Positions 49,729-61,051 of a DNA stretch of 64,000 bases are shown one piece after another. Source of the stretch: Eudorina sp. 2006-703-Eu-15 (lineage: Eukaryota > Chlorophyta > Chlorophyceae > Chlamydomonadales > Volvocaceae); the NCBI GenBank assembly GCA_003117195.1, contig BDSI01000004.1, positions 677,290 through 741,289 on the forward strand, written 5' to 3'. The translations under genes were made by a program, and so were the position numbers. Numbering within the stretch: the stretch's first letter is position 1; each line of letters opens with the position of its first letter. Below the pieces are notes generated by a model that had not been told where the DNA came from, did no database searches, and saw nothing but the letters and a program-made list of their open reading frames with translations.

Positions 49729-50642
49729 TCAGCACCAAGTCTGCACGACACACCGGTTCACGTGCCATAAAACACACCCCGGGGGCCTCAAACCCTAGAG
49801 TGAAACCCTCACCCGCTCGACCCCCGCCTCGAGCGCCAGCGACATAAGCTCCGAAACCGCCGCTTCGTTAAGTGCGCCGTACAGCTCCGGGCTGCGGGTC
49901 CACCACCGGTAGTGCGCGGCGCAGTTGACGAGGCCGTCGCAGCCGCCGTCGGCCGTCAGGTGCGGCAGTACAGTGGTACGGCAGGCCGGGCCGAGCATAT
50001 CCCTGTACGATGACCAGACGCAGTACAGGACCGGGTCAAGCATCACCTCCGTGCGGCGAAAACTGTGAGTGTTTTCTTTGCTGGAAATGTGGCCAGCTGG
50101 CCTCGCTGTATTAGGTTTGCATGCATCGTCAGCTTTGGAATGCTTCCGCGGACTGCATCAGCATCGGGTTAGCCCGGGATCGGACCAGGATGTGCGGCCC
50201 AGACCTACATCGGCTATCGCCGTGCAAATTGAAACACGTTCAATGATCATTGACGATCGGGAGCGTACAGATGTCTTTTTAAGGCGACACCACCCTGGTA
50301 AAACCGTTTGATGCCCACCCGATGCAAATCTTGAGGCGGGAGGTGCCGTACTCGTGCTGAAGGGCCCGCAGCTCCGGCGTCTCAGCCCTTGTCAAGCAGC
50401 GGACCTGCGTCAAGCGGGTCGCAGGGAAGAAATTCGGGGACTGAAAAGAATGCAAGACGAATGGCCAGCGCTCCCGTGGGACGGTCACTCATGTGTGAAA
50501 CCGGGCATTGGGATGCCGTGGAACTTGCCTGCTGCGCCGCGTTGCTCTCGAGAAGTGTCTTGACGACATTCTGGCCGACAAAACCACTTGAGCCTGTCAC
50601 AAGCACGGCCCTTAGGGGCCCTGACCGTGCGTTTCCGTCCAT
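47515..50642 (-). CDS. extended SDR: NAD(P)-dependent epimerase/dehydrogenase, HpnA/3beta-HSD-like, seven exons, 393 aa
   Basis: Exons 50642-50529, 50404-50319, 50062-49813, 49371-49096, 48874-48764, 48397-48242 and 47703-47515; phases close exactly. Near the N terminus VLVTGSSGFVGQNVV is the Rossmann GxxGxxG nucleotide-binding motif, followed by VRCLTR after the second beta strand. DGLVNCAAHYRWW is the NAxA-type segment typical of this family. VSTILAMG supplies the serine, and ASRYARSKAAGD holds the catalytic YxxxK. The hydrophobic VPVWLAALWAAAAAGCAALTG stretch is broken here only for length; it and a final RNITESFREAVQYV helix resemble the C terminus of hopanoid-associated epimerase-like proteins and 3beta-hydroxysteroid dehydrogenases. 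The substrate cannot be told. Intron 1 starts with GCAAGT, a GC-AG intron. Confidence 0.9.
49692..49724. repeat. TG microsatellite in an SDR intron
   Basis: About 16 TG units in the intron 49372-49812. Confidence 0.9.
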
Positions 50643-50949
50643 TCTGGACGTCAGAGCAGTTTACATCGTTAGGGTTGCACTTGGTCCATTTTCCTCATAT
50701 GCAGTGGCATGGGGTTGGCATGAGGTTGCATTTCGTTGCCTAGACTCCGTAGGGCGTACGTAATGTACGACGGGCTTGCAAATTTCCTCTAGAACACGAT
50801 AACCTCATTAAATATGAACCTTGTCTTGCTAGGTCTATCTAAACGGTCAAAGGAAATAGGAAAGTTCATAAAGGCCTGCTGACCTGGCTTGAGTAACTTT
50901 TTGCGAACTCACGATTAGGCATTTAAATCAAAGTCCCTCGCTATAAGGA
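50643..50949. promoter_or_regulatory. divergent intergenic region upstream of the SDR gene
   Basis: About 300 bases, AT-richer than its surroundings, between the SDR start and the first plus-strand exon at 50950. No specific element identified. Confidence 0.35.
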
Positions 50950-51828
50950 GTGGATGTATTTTATGTCTATGAAGTATTGACACAAAGCTTGCGCAGTCCA
51001 ACGTCACTCCGGGTCCTATGTCCGTCACTCCTGGAACCCGACCCGTATAGCATGGAAGATTACCGCCTCGAGCAGCAAAAAAACACTGCAGCACAAATTC
51101 TCTTGCACACGCCGTTCCTGAACCTATACGCCTACAAGCAGGCACTGCCACCAGCGATTGCCCGTTTCCGTTTTCTGCAGGTAGGGGACTTACGCCGCAA
51201 GAGGACACCCTGTACTATGTAGGACCTTCACACAACATTTCCCACTCAGGTGATTTCGCAAAGTCCAGAGGAGGCGGATCCCGCGCGCGCATCATCGCTA
51301 GGCGCCGACCTCCAGGCCTCTGGCGGGAGCCCGCTCCAGCCCGCGCATCCACCCGCCCAGCAGGTCGCTGCTGCAGAGCCTGAGCAGGGCCCTGAGCCGC
51401 CCCGCCCCGACCCGGACTTGTTCGACGAGGACCCGCCCCGGTCGGATTCCGATTCGGACAACGAATCCGACTACCTGTCCTCCATCGAGTCGGACGCCTC
51501 GGGGGACATCAACGCAGGCGCTCAGCACCGCCGTGTGGGGGCAGAAGTCGCCCTACTTCAACAGCGACAGGCGCAGGCGGAGGCGCGGCTGCTCGAGGAC
51601 CGCCCACCGCACCCCGCGCGAGAGGAGGGCGAGCGGGCGGACGCGGACGTGGCGGACGTCGCCGAACGTCTGCAACAATATCACCAACGACATCAGCAGC
51701 AGCAGCAGCAGGGAGAACTACAGCAGCAACCGCCGCAGCACCAGCACCAGCACCAAGAGGGGGCGAGGCAGCAGCGGGACCCGCAGCGGCACCGGCGGTG
51801 GCATCGGGACCGGCCTGCGTCCGCGTGA
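50950..51828 (+). CDS. two-exon reading frame of unknown product, or 5' exons of the ABC1 kinase gene
   Basis: The first exon, 50950-51180, starts MDVFYVYEVLTQSL and contains MEDYRLEQQKNTAAQILLHT, ending FRFLQ before GTAGGG. The second starts at 51250 after ACTCAG and continues VISQSPEEADPARASS into an acidic region (DPDLFDEDPPRSDSDSDNES) and then a Gln/His-rich region to a stop at 51828. Both exons are in the same phase. No domain is recognised. Exon 2 may be spliced further, since another frame is also open from about 51530 to 51847. The ABC1 kinase model begins 360 bases downstream on the same strand, and no TGTAA signal was noticed between them, so these could be its 5' exons. Confidence 0.35.
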
Positions 51829-52188
51829 GGAAGCGCACTCTCGCTGAGGGGTGTGTTGTGTGGAGGGGGGGGCCCGGGAATAGGAGTTCAGGGGGCGGGG
51901 CCCCCGGCAAGGCGGAGCACGGCGGGACATCCCCGGACTGCGGATCATTCATTGCAGGCGAGGGGCGCTTCTGGATCCGACCCGTTACTGTTACCCGCTA
52001 CCCACCACCAGACCCGGCGGGCATTAAACAGTAACTGCTGCCAAGCAGAGAACCGCGGATCATCCAAGTTTCGCAACGAAACCTGAACCTCAGGACTGAT
52101 CCAGATTGGCAGCGGAATAGAATAGGACGACGGAGACAGTGCTGGAAAGTCTGACAGGGTTTGACCAGCAGCGGCGAAAGCAGCGGAG

Positions 52189-54993
52189 ATGAGGGCGGTC
52201 TTTGCCCGCGCGGTGCGCTACATGGCGCTGCTGCGCGGCCACTCGGAGTTCGCGCATTCATCAGCGGGGTCGTACCCGCTGTACCGCGGCGCGTACGTGT
52301 ACGGCTATCCGTACGCGCCGTACGGCGGCGGCGTGTCAAGGGCGCCGTCGGTGTCGCTGCCGCGCGGCGCCGCCGTGGCGGCCGCCGACGCGACCGCACT
52401 GGCTCGGCGCGTGCACGCTGTCGCGGCCGTACTTGTACGGCGGCTGTACATTGCCATCGTCGTGTCGACGTGTATGGCGGGCGCGGCGACGCTGGCGTCG
52501 GCGACGGACACGGCCAGGTCGCTGGCGGCGGCGGCCCCCCGGACGCTGCGTACGGTGCTGTGGGGCCTCCGGGCGAGCCTCAGCTACAAACGCTTCCAGG
52601 TGGGTCCCTCGGGGACGGGAAGGGACTGAAAGGGACTGGAAGGAACGAGTGCGGGGTAGGGGTCGGTGTGGCTTGTGAGATGGTAGGCACGGACCTGCCG
52701 GCGCATGAAGGTGTTTGGCGCTGTCCCCCGCTGCAGGCCTCCTGCTACGGGGCCGATACGGAGCACGACGAGGCCTACCAGACCGCGCTCAGCCAGCTGC
52801 ACACGTACTGGGCCAAGCAGCTGCTGGCGGTGAGGGCGGACCGGTTGGGAGGGGGGACAGGGGGGAGAGGAAAGGGAAGGGAACGACCGGGGCCAGGGCG
52901 GGCGCGGGACAAGGGGCAAGGGTGCGGGGTGAGGGTGAGGGCCGGGTGAGGGCTGGCGGGGTGGGCGGTTAGGGGGGTTGAGGTCAGGGCCAAAGGGGGA
53001 GGCGGACGTCTTGTCACGTCTTGTCACAAACCGATCCAGATCTGGGTCCAGATCCCGCCGCGCCGTGTTGCTCTCCCTCCGCTCCTGACCACCGGAGGTC
53101 ACACCGCCGTACCCTCTACAGCCAGGGTACGATGTCTGCCCACCCGCAGCCGTGAGGCCCCTGCCCGGCCCTTGAGTGTTGGGTGCTTCACCCTGTGCCT
53201 TCTGGGTGTTGGTCCGGGTCCGGGTGGTTACTGATGCACCTCTGGACTGCAACCTCCTCCTGCCGTCCATCTCTTAAGCATCCGCTGGCTTTTGTCGGCC
53301 GACATGGGGCTCTTCGCGGCTGTACGGCTGTACGGCATGTACGGCCCCTTTTGCCCTTGGCCCTGTCCGTCCGCCCGCCTACCCGCCCGCCCCTTCGCCC
53401 GCCCCGTCCGTCCCACAGGTGTGCCGCCGTAACGGCGGGGTGTACGTCAAGGCGGGCCAGTTCGCGGCGGCCTTCGGCGGCGTGCCGCGCGAGTATCGAA
53501 CCGTGCTGTCGCAGCTGGAGGACCGTGCCGTACCCAAGCCGTACAAGGCGGTAAGGCCGCCACCCCGTGCCCCTAGACACCCGTTCACCATAAACCCCAT
53601 CACCAGCACACCACGCAGACCACCACGGCGGACCAGCTTTCCCTAACTTCACCCCACCGCACCTCACCTCATCTCCCCCGCCCCGCCCCTGCCCCCGTCG
53701 CCTTTTTCTCTTTCCCACGTACGCCCGCCCCTCTCTCCCCCGTGCACTCCCGCGCCCTCCTTCGCCCCGTCCGCGCGCAACCAACTGATGGCCCACCCCG
53801 TGCCCACGGGGGGCTCGCTGAATGCTGGTGGTGTACCCCCCCCTTTGCGGCCCTGTCCGCTCCCACCCCCCACCCCCTGTGGCCCTGTCCGCCCTTGGCC
53901 GCCCTCCCCTGGCACTGGCAGGTCCGTCGCGCCCTGGAGCGGGAGCTGGGCGGTCCCGAGCGGGTCGATGCGGTGTTTTCGTCCTTCAGCCGGAGGGCCA
54001 CCGCGGCGGCCTCCCTGGCGCAGGTGCACAAGGCGGTGCTGGCGGACGGGAGGGAGGTGGCGGTCAAGGTGGGTGGCGGGGCGGGGTGGTTGGCGGGGTG
54101 GGTGGGTGGGTGGCGGCGGGGCGGGGTGGGTGGATGGATGGCCGGGAGGTATGGGACATTAGTAAGACATACATATTCATACTGCGCTGCTGCCAGAGCA
54201 AAGGCTCGGTGACGGGACACCGGAGGCGGGACGAAGATTACCGTACTCTCTAATTTGCAAACGAGGGGGCGCCTCCACGTAGGGGTGGATGCCCCCACCG
54301 CGACAGCTCTAGAATCGGCGAATGGGGGAATGGTACTGAGACCGGCTGCAAGCGGACCGGAGGTTGAAGCGGTCCGAAGTTTATATGCAGGTTATGTGGT
54401 AAGCAACGTTGCCACCTGGGATCAGGCGGGTGGGCGGGTTGCATTTCTAAACACTGTAACTTGTAACCGGGTATCGAGAAGAGCACCCCCCCCTGGGGCC
54501 GGGCCTGCGGCCTTTTCTCATCGTCCGCCGCCACCTCCCCCCCGTGTGTGTCATCAAACGACATCCGTACGACCTTTGTACGGCCAGATCCAGTACCCTG
54601 GCCTCACGAGCTCGGTGTCCGCGGACCTCGCCACCATGAGAACCCTGGCGGCGGCCGCCTCTGCCCTGTTCCCCGACATCCGCCTGGCCTGGCTGTACGA
54701 GGAGCTGGCGGCCAAGCTGGCGGTGGAGCTCGACTTCAGGTGACTGCGGGGTTGGCCGGGGGATGGGTGGGCGGATGGAAACATCGAGCCGTCGGGCGGC
54801 GGGACCCTGCCGCCACCGATTTCCCCCCAAGGGTTTGTTTCTGGGTTGGGGTTTTTGTTTTCTCTTTTAATCCCCACCGGTGCTCATCAAGCCGACCATT
54901 CCGCCGCAGGGGACCCCGTAACCCCCCCGACCCCGACCCCGGCCCTGACCCCGACCCCGTAACCGGGACCCCTGACCCTGAGCCCTGACCGGA

Positions 54994-55059
<66 letters not shown>

Positions 55060-58000
55060 GGACCCCTGACCCTGAGACCTGACCGGAACCCCCGACCCCG
55101 ACCCCGACCCCGGGACCCCTGACCCCGGCCCTGACCCCGACCCCTGACCCCGGCCCCGGGACCCCCGTGGACAGGAATGAGATTCGCAACAGCCGGCGGT
55201 TCCAGGATGTGCTCCATGAGGCTGGGGAGTGGGGCCGGGTGGCGGTTCCGGAGCTTCACGAGGGGCTGTGCAGCTCCAAGGTGCTGGTGATGGAGTGGAT
55301 CGACGGGGCCAAGATCACGGACGTCGAGGCGCTGCAGAGACAGGTCGGGAGGTCGGGAGGGGCCGGTGGGGATGGGGAACAGGAAATTGGTTTGGGGTTG
55401 GGGCTGGGGAACAGGAAATTGGTTTCAGGCTGGGGATGGGGAACGGGCATGGGGACCGATAGGGATGGGTGCGGGTTGGTATGGATGGGGTGGCGCGGAA
55501 GGTTCCGTGGACGAGGGCAGAAGGATTTCCTTCTGCCCTCTTCCTCCTGCCCGCGTCCACGGAACCCTTCCGCGCCACCTCATCACGGTGAAGGATGGCT
55601 GCGGTCCAAGCACGGAAAGGAGGGAATGGCCGTATCCGGGCGGGGCCGTATCAGGGCGGGGCGGTATCCAGGTGGCCGCCTCGCCCTGTCTGCGGCCTGT
55701 CGCTGCTTCGTCGTAACCGTTACAAGGTGGTCCCGTATCCCGACCGGGTGTTCCAACGCTGCTTGTCGTGTCCCGGGGGGCTACAGACCAACCGCGCCAG
55801 CCCCAGTACCTTGACCCCACACCCCTTGAGACGCGCCCTGGACTGCCCACCCATCCCCAGGGCATCAACCCCCGACTGGTCGGGCGGCAGCTGGTGAAGC
55901 TGTTCGGGGAGCTCATGTTCATTCATGGATACGTACACGGTACGGCAGGGTGGGTGGGTGGGCTGGCTGTCCAGCGGGCTGGCTGGCTGGCTGGCGGAGG
56001 GAATGGCGCGGCTTGAGGGCCGGAGGGGGGAGGACCCTGGGGGGTGCTGGGGGCTGGCTAGGGTTGGGAGGAGAGGTGGTGGTGGTGGTGGTGGTGGTGG
56101 CGTGAGGGTCTCCTCACCTAAACCTTCCACGCGCCCCTGGGATGCCTGGCATTCTTTTTCATCACTCTCGTACACTCTTATCACCCGTACACCCGGGCGC
56201 TCTCATCCGGTCTGTCTCACTCTTTCCTACGTGGGACCATTCGTACTGGCGCCCAACCGCCAACCCCCAACCCCGGATCCCGGATCCATGCGGCCGCAGG
56301 GGACCCTCACCCCGGGAACCTGATGGTGCGACCCAAAGGTACGGCAAAGCGCGGCAGGTGCAGTACGGCGTTGTGCAGTACGGCAGTGCGCAGGTCTGTG
56401 CTGTTGCTGGCACCCGTGTGTGTGTATGTCGGTGTCAACGAAATAATTCAAGGGAACTTGCGTTGTAATGCGGGCTGAGGAGCATGGGGGGCGGGCTGAG
56501 AAGCAAGGACACATGCTGGCGGGCCGTCCTGGCACCTGGCTGTGACCTGCTCCTGAAGGTGCCTCTCACCCTGCCCGCCGCCCTGCCCCGCCAACGCCAA
56601 CGCCCTCCCTCACAGGTCGGCCGTGCTGGCTGAGGTGGCTGTTCAGGGGCACCAGAAGGGGCTTCCAGATTGTCGTACTGGACCACGGGACGTACCTGGA
56701 GGTGCGTGCTGGGCTCCAGGGAGGGGGCCCAGCTGCCGTCGGTCGGTCGGTCGGTCGGTCGGTCGGTCGGTCGGGATCAGTCACGTTTGGGTTGGCTTTG
56801 TTAGCCTTTTGGGGCTACGGTTAGGGCCGAACACGGGAGTTTGGGATTGATGCCAAGGGGACGGCGAGAAGTGATGCTGCCGCCCGTCGTCGTCGCCGCC
56901 GCCGCCGCAGCAGCAGCAGCAGCAGCCGGCTGAACCGCACTACAGCACCACCTGACCTGCCCTGGTCAGCTTCTCTTGGCGCGGCGACCTAGAACCCCCT
57001 TACACGTCGCTCATCGCTTCACGACTCCCCCCATCCTTCGCGGCTCCCGTACGGCCGCGCAGGTGGCTCCGGAGCTGCGGCAGCAGTTCTGCCAGCTGTG
57101 GTGCGCCACGGTGATGCGGGACGAGCTGACGCAGGTAGGCGGGTTGGTGCGTGGTGGTGGTGGTGGTGGTGAAGTTGGCAGCGATGCTGGCATGCCAGGT
57201 CGCTCTTCCTCATCTTTCTCATCCTTATCAAATTCGTGGTATGCACTCCTCGCGTCGCGTCGCGAAGCGTTGCGCTCATTGTCCGGCCTCCCGCCTCGCC
57301 TCCCCTCGCCCCTGCCTCCCCTCGCCTCGCCGCCCCTCGCCCCGACCCTCCAGGCCGACATCTCCACCGACATGGCCGGCCAGCGCGGCGGCCGAGTGCT
57401 GCCCCTCCTGCTCACCCAGCGCGCCCGCAACAACGCGGAGGAGCGCGCGCTGCGGGAGCGCATCGGCATCCGCAACTTTGGCGACATGACGACGCTCCTC
57501 TCCGCCGTCAGCCGCCACCTGGTGGACCTGCTGCGGGTGGTGACGGTGGTGCGCGCGGCCTCGGCGGCCCTCGGGGTCACCATGGCGGAGCGGCTGCAGA
57601 TCTACAGCGCGGTGGCGGCGCGGGGGCTGCCTCCGCTGTGGACGCCGTGGTGGGGCAGGGGGTGGTGGGGTTGGGGCGGGCGGCGGCGGCGGCGGCGGCT
57701 GGACGGCGACGGCTCGGAGGCGTACCTCCACAGGTGAGGGACCCATGGGTCGGGAGGACGAGTGGTGAGGGACCCATGGGTCGGGAGGTGCAACGGCCAA
57801 CGGGTGAGAAACTCATGGGTCGAGAGGGGAAGGCAAGGAAAGGGAGGCCTGTGTTGGCGCGTTGCACCGTAATGGTATGTGATGCTATAGCGCGGGTGGT
57901 TGGGGCATGTGGGCACCAGGGGACCCATGGGTCGGTCGGAGAAGGTGGATGGCACCTACCTCGGTGGCCCGCCAACCGCCCACACACAACACACACACCC

Positions 58001-58205
58001 CGCCCCGGCGCAGTTCTCTTTAACACCCCGCCCAACCACACGCCACCTGGTTGCGCACCTCCGTAGGTCGTTCGCCTCGGTGGCTTACCGGCTGCGGCTG
58101 CGCTGCCTGCTGTTTGGCCTGGGCGTCTGGTCTTGGAGCTCGTCCATCGTCGGCCGTACACTCGGCACGGTAGTCAACCTAGTGGAGGAGGCGCTGTTCT
58201 CATAG
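52189..58205 (+). CDS. ABC1/AarF (UbiB-type) atypical kinase, 12 exons, about 632 aa
   Basis: Exons 52189-52599, 52737-52829, 53419-53550, 53922-54068, 54588-54739, 55175-55343, 55861-55939, 56300-56338, 56616-56701, 57063-57134, 57354-57733 and 58067-58205; all phases join. The start MRAVFARAVRYMALLRGH is Arg/Ala-rich, compatible with organelle targeting. Family signatures in order: NGGVYVKAGQ (the KxGQ motif of the ABC1 N-terminal extension); AAASLAQVHKA (Ala-rich loop); REVAVK with the ATP-binding Lys; ELDFRNEIRN with the conserved Glu; VLVMEWIDGAKI; HGDPHPGNL (catalytic loop) split over two exons; VVLDHGTYLE (DHG in place of DFG). These proteins act in mitochondria or plastids in quinone and prenyl-lipid metabolism. 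The ADCK/ABC1K subgroup is not determined. The C terminus has a Trp-rich insertion (PPLWTPWWGRGWW...) and a final hydrophobic segment. Confidence 0.92.
54935..55165. repeat. CCCCGA/CCCTGA hexanucleotide satellite in an ABC1-kinase intron
   Basis: Long imperfect array of GACCCC units with CCCTGA variants, ending about ten bases before the acceptor at 55174. It may serve as the pyrimidine-rich tract. Confidence 0.92.
56737..56774. repeat. GGTC tetranucleotide repeat in an ABC1-kinase intron
   Basis: About nine GGTC units. Confidence 0.9.
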
Positions 58206-58642
58206 GAGCCGTAGGACACGGGAGGGAGGCCGCCGCGTCTCTGGCTCGTCGTCGTGGGAAGGCGGGCATTGGATGCCCTTGATAAAAAGGACGGTGAGGT
58301 TGAGAGAATGCGTCGGTTCGTGCGGTGTTGGGAGTTTTTGCTGACGGACCCAGATTCGGATCCAGATGTGCCATGTGCCATGGATTTGAAGAGGAGTCTG
58401 GGCTGGGATGTGGGCGGGCACTGAGTGGCATCTCTTTTGGTGGCGTCGGCCGATGAGCGGCCCTGTGGCCCTGCGGCCCTCCAGCCCTGCGGCCCTCCAG
58501 CCCTGCGGCCCTGACCTGGCGAGGCTGGGGGCAAGGGGCCCAGCAGGCGACAGCCCGCGGATCTGTGCCCCCGGGGCGGTGACCCTGCTGGAGGGAGGCG
58601 GGTGGTGTCAGGTGCGGCAGGTCCTGGAACGATTGGACGAGA

Positions 58643-58692
58643 GGTCGGGATGCGAGGTCGGGATGCGAGGTCGGGATGCGAGGTCGGGATGC
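58643..58692. repeat. 13-bp tandem repeat, four copies
   Basis: Units of AGGTCGGGATGCG, the last diverging. Confidence 0.9.
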
Positions 58693-59611
58693 GAGGGAGG
58701 CTGGGATCCGGGCGACACCCACGGGAGGGGAAAGCCTGTCGCCGCCGGGAGGAGTGGAGTGGAGCGGGTGTGGGTCTGGGTCTGGGTCTGGGGGAAATGT
58801 GGCCGCAGCTGCTGCATCGGCACCTGCAGCTGTCCAGAGGAGGTCAACCTCCCCGCGGCGGCGGCGGCAGGGTCGATTTTGCTTTTTGACCCGCGGCCGG
58901 GAGGGCATTTTACTGTTTTATATGCTTTTGCTGCCGGTTGGGTGGTTGAGGACCCGAACGGTGGAGTCTAGCAGCGTGTGTTACACCCGTGTTCGGGTTT
59001 TTTGGAGACACATCGGACCGTACCCCTGGAGGTTGCGCGACCTGCCTCTTAAGAGGTCTATGTCGGTCGGTTGAAGGGGCGAGAGGGCGGGAGCCGCCGC
59101 AGTGAGGGGCCTGACCGAAATGAAGGATAGTCGTACAAGTCTCCACCCCAACCCCCCAGGCTGCCGTACCTCCAGGGGAGGATACACCCTCCCTCGCTGC
59201 ATGGCATCCTCCAGGTTGCAGTCAGATGCGGGGCTCGTCCCGTGGTGGTGGTGCTGCTTTGGGAGTGATGCCGGTACCGGTAGGGGGATATCGTGTGCCT
59301 GCTGTTGTGGACGAGCGGGTTGGAGCGTGTGCGGTACGGCGGAGTACGGCAGGGTGTGTCCGGACACCGGTTATATGGTGTGGGCAGGAGCCCCATCGTC
59401 ATCGGCTTCAAGACGGATGATAGAAAGACATAGATGGAGAGAGTGAGGTAGAAAGAGGAACGCACCGAAGATGTTACGGTGCGGTACTGGGGGCGCCCAC
59501 CACCCCACGGGGGTCCTCCCCCCAATTGACGCGCCACCTTCGGCGGTCGGCCACCCTCAGGTGAGGACCGCGGAACGCTACACGCGGCCCAATCGCCCCA
59601 CTGTGGCGACG

Positions 59612-59634
59612 ACGACGCGCGCGCGCGCGCGCGC
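59612..59634. repeat. GC dinucleotide run
   Basis: About 11 alternating CG units, another Z-DNA candidate. Confidence 0.85.
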
Positions 59635-59905
59635 AGACTCGCGACATCGAGAGGGCCCGCCGCGCCTGGCAACTGCCCATGAAAGACCCCTGCAACAGCC
59701 AACACGGCACAAGTACACATCCAATTATCCATGTCATACAACCGCACGCACCTCGGCGCCGGATGCTTCGCCGGGATGGGCCCCAACGTACCGCCTTGCC
59801 CGACCATCAACCAACATACCAAGGCATACCAACACACATCGACACCTGGGATAGTCACCAATCATACCCTATCCTCTGGACAGGACCGAAAGAGTCAGCC
59901 ACCGG

Positions 59906-59975
59906 CCGCTACCTACCTACCTACCTACCTACCTACCTACCTACCTACCTACCTACCTACCTACCTACCTACCTA
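59906..59975. repeat. CTAC tetranucleotide repeat
   Basis: About 17 uninterrupted CTAC units. Confidence 0.95.
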
Positions 59976-60444
59976 ACCGCTCCACAGCTCGTCCCCGCCC
60001 ATGTCCCCTACCATCCATCCGCCCATGACTCCTCCGGGTATCCGTCCGAATCTGCCCATGTGCTCCGAAACCACACCGTCTCCGCGCGTCCCAGTGCCCC
60101 TCCTCGCGGGGGCCGCGGCGGCTTTCGAGCCGCCGCCGTCCGCACCCCCGCCCCCACCGGAGATGCATATGCCACGAGAGTATCAGTATCAGAGAGGTCA
60201 TGTCTCCGGCTCTCCGCGTTCCGTACACGGGCGTGCACTTCCTGATCTTCCATGTCCTATCCATATGGATGGCGGCGCCAAAAGAGACGCCCATGCGCTG
60301 ACCGCCGTCCGCACTTGTGCGTGGACTCCGAGCCTGTCCATCCATGCCTGTTGCCTGACGCAGCGGTAACCCCCAGCCTCCCTGCCTGCCTGCCCGCGCG
60401 GCCCTCACCGCCCTCCCCTCCCCTCGCAGGCCCCCCCTCCCGCG

Positions 60445-61009
60445 TCATCGCATCCACAGCGGGCAGCCGCACCCCTGCGTGCCGTGCACGTTGGTGGCGC
60501 TGGGCTTTGAGCTCAGGTAGGCCTTGCCGCAGGCGTAGCAGAACTGCTGGCCGCAGCGGCAGCGGATGTGGTTGCAGCCGCCCGACCGCTCCACCAGCCA
60601 GCGGCACTGCGGGCAGCGCCGCCAGGCCCGGCTGGTGCCCAGGCGCAGCAGTGAGGCGATGTCGGGGTGGCGGTCCTCTGGGGGGAGTGCCTGGAACTGG
60701 GCGCAGGTGAAACCCTGGCAGCGGGATGGCGGGAGGGAGGAAAGGGGGGGAGGGAGGGGATGGGGACGGCGGCGAGCGGTCGGGGCGGAGGAGGGAAGGG
60801 AGGGGGTACCGGAAATTGGTAGACATATTCGAACAGCGCTGCAGGACGGGGGGTGCCCAGCGGGGGGCCGCAGCCCGCAGGTGGAGTCCTTCGGGGAGTC
60901 ACATGCTGACATCGGGCGCGCGTGCAGAAACGGGGGAGGCTTCTATGATGTATGAAGCTCTACAAGACTACAACGCTATAACTCCTTACAACCTGCCGCA
61001 AAACACACG

Positions 61010-61051
<42 letters not shown>

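Larger units (their letters stand above)
58206..60444. other. tail-to-tail intergenic region of the ABC1 kinase and RBR genes
   Basis: No recognised gene. It contains a four-copy 13-bp repeat (58643-58692), a GC run (59612-59634), and a CTAC run (59906-59975), plus unremarkable GC-rich sequence. Both 3' UTRs should lie at its ends. Confidence 0.5.

Noticed and set aside
51533..51847. Alternative Arg/Ser-rich frame in the exon before the ABC1 kinase
   Set aside because: It overlaps the acidic/Gln-rich frame and has no start or recognisable feature; kept only as a possible alternative splice frame.
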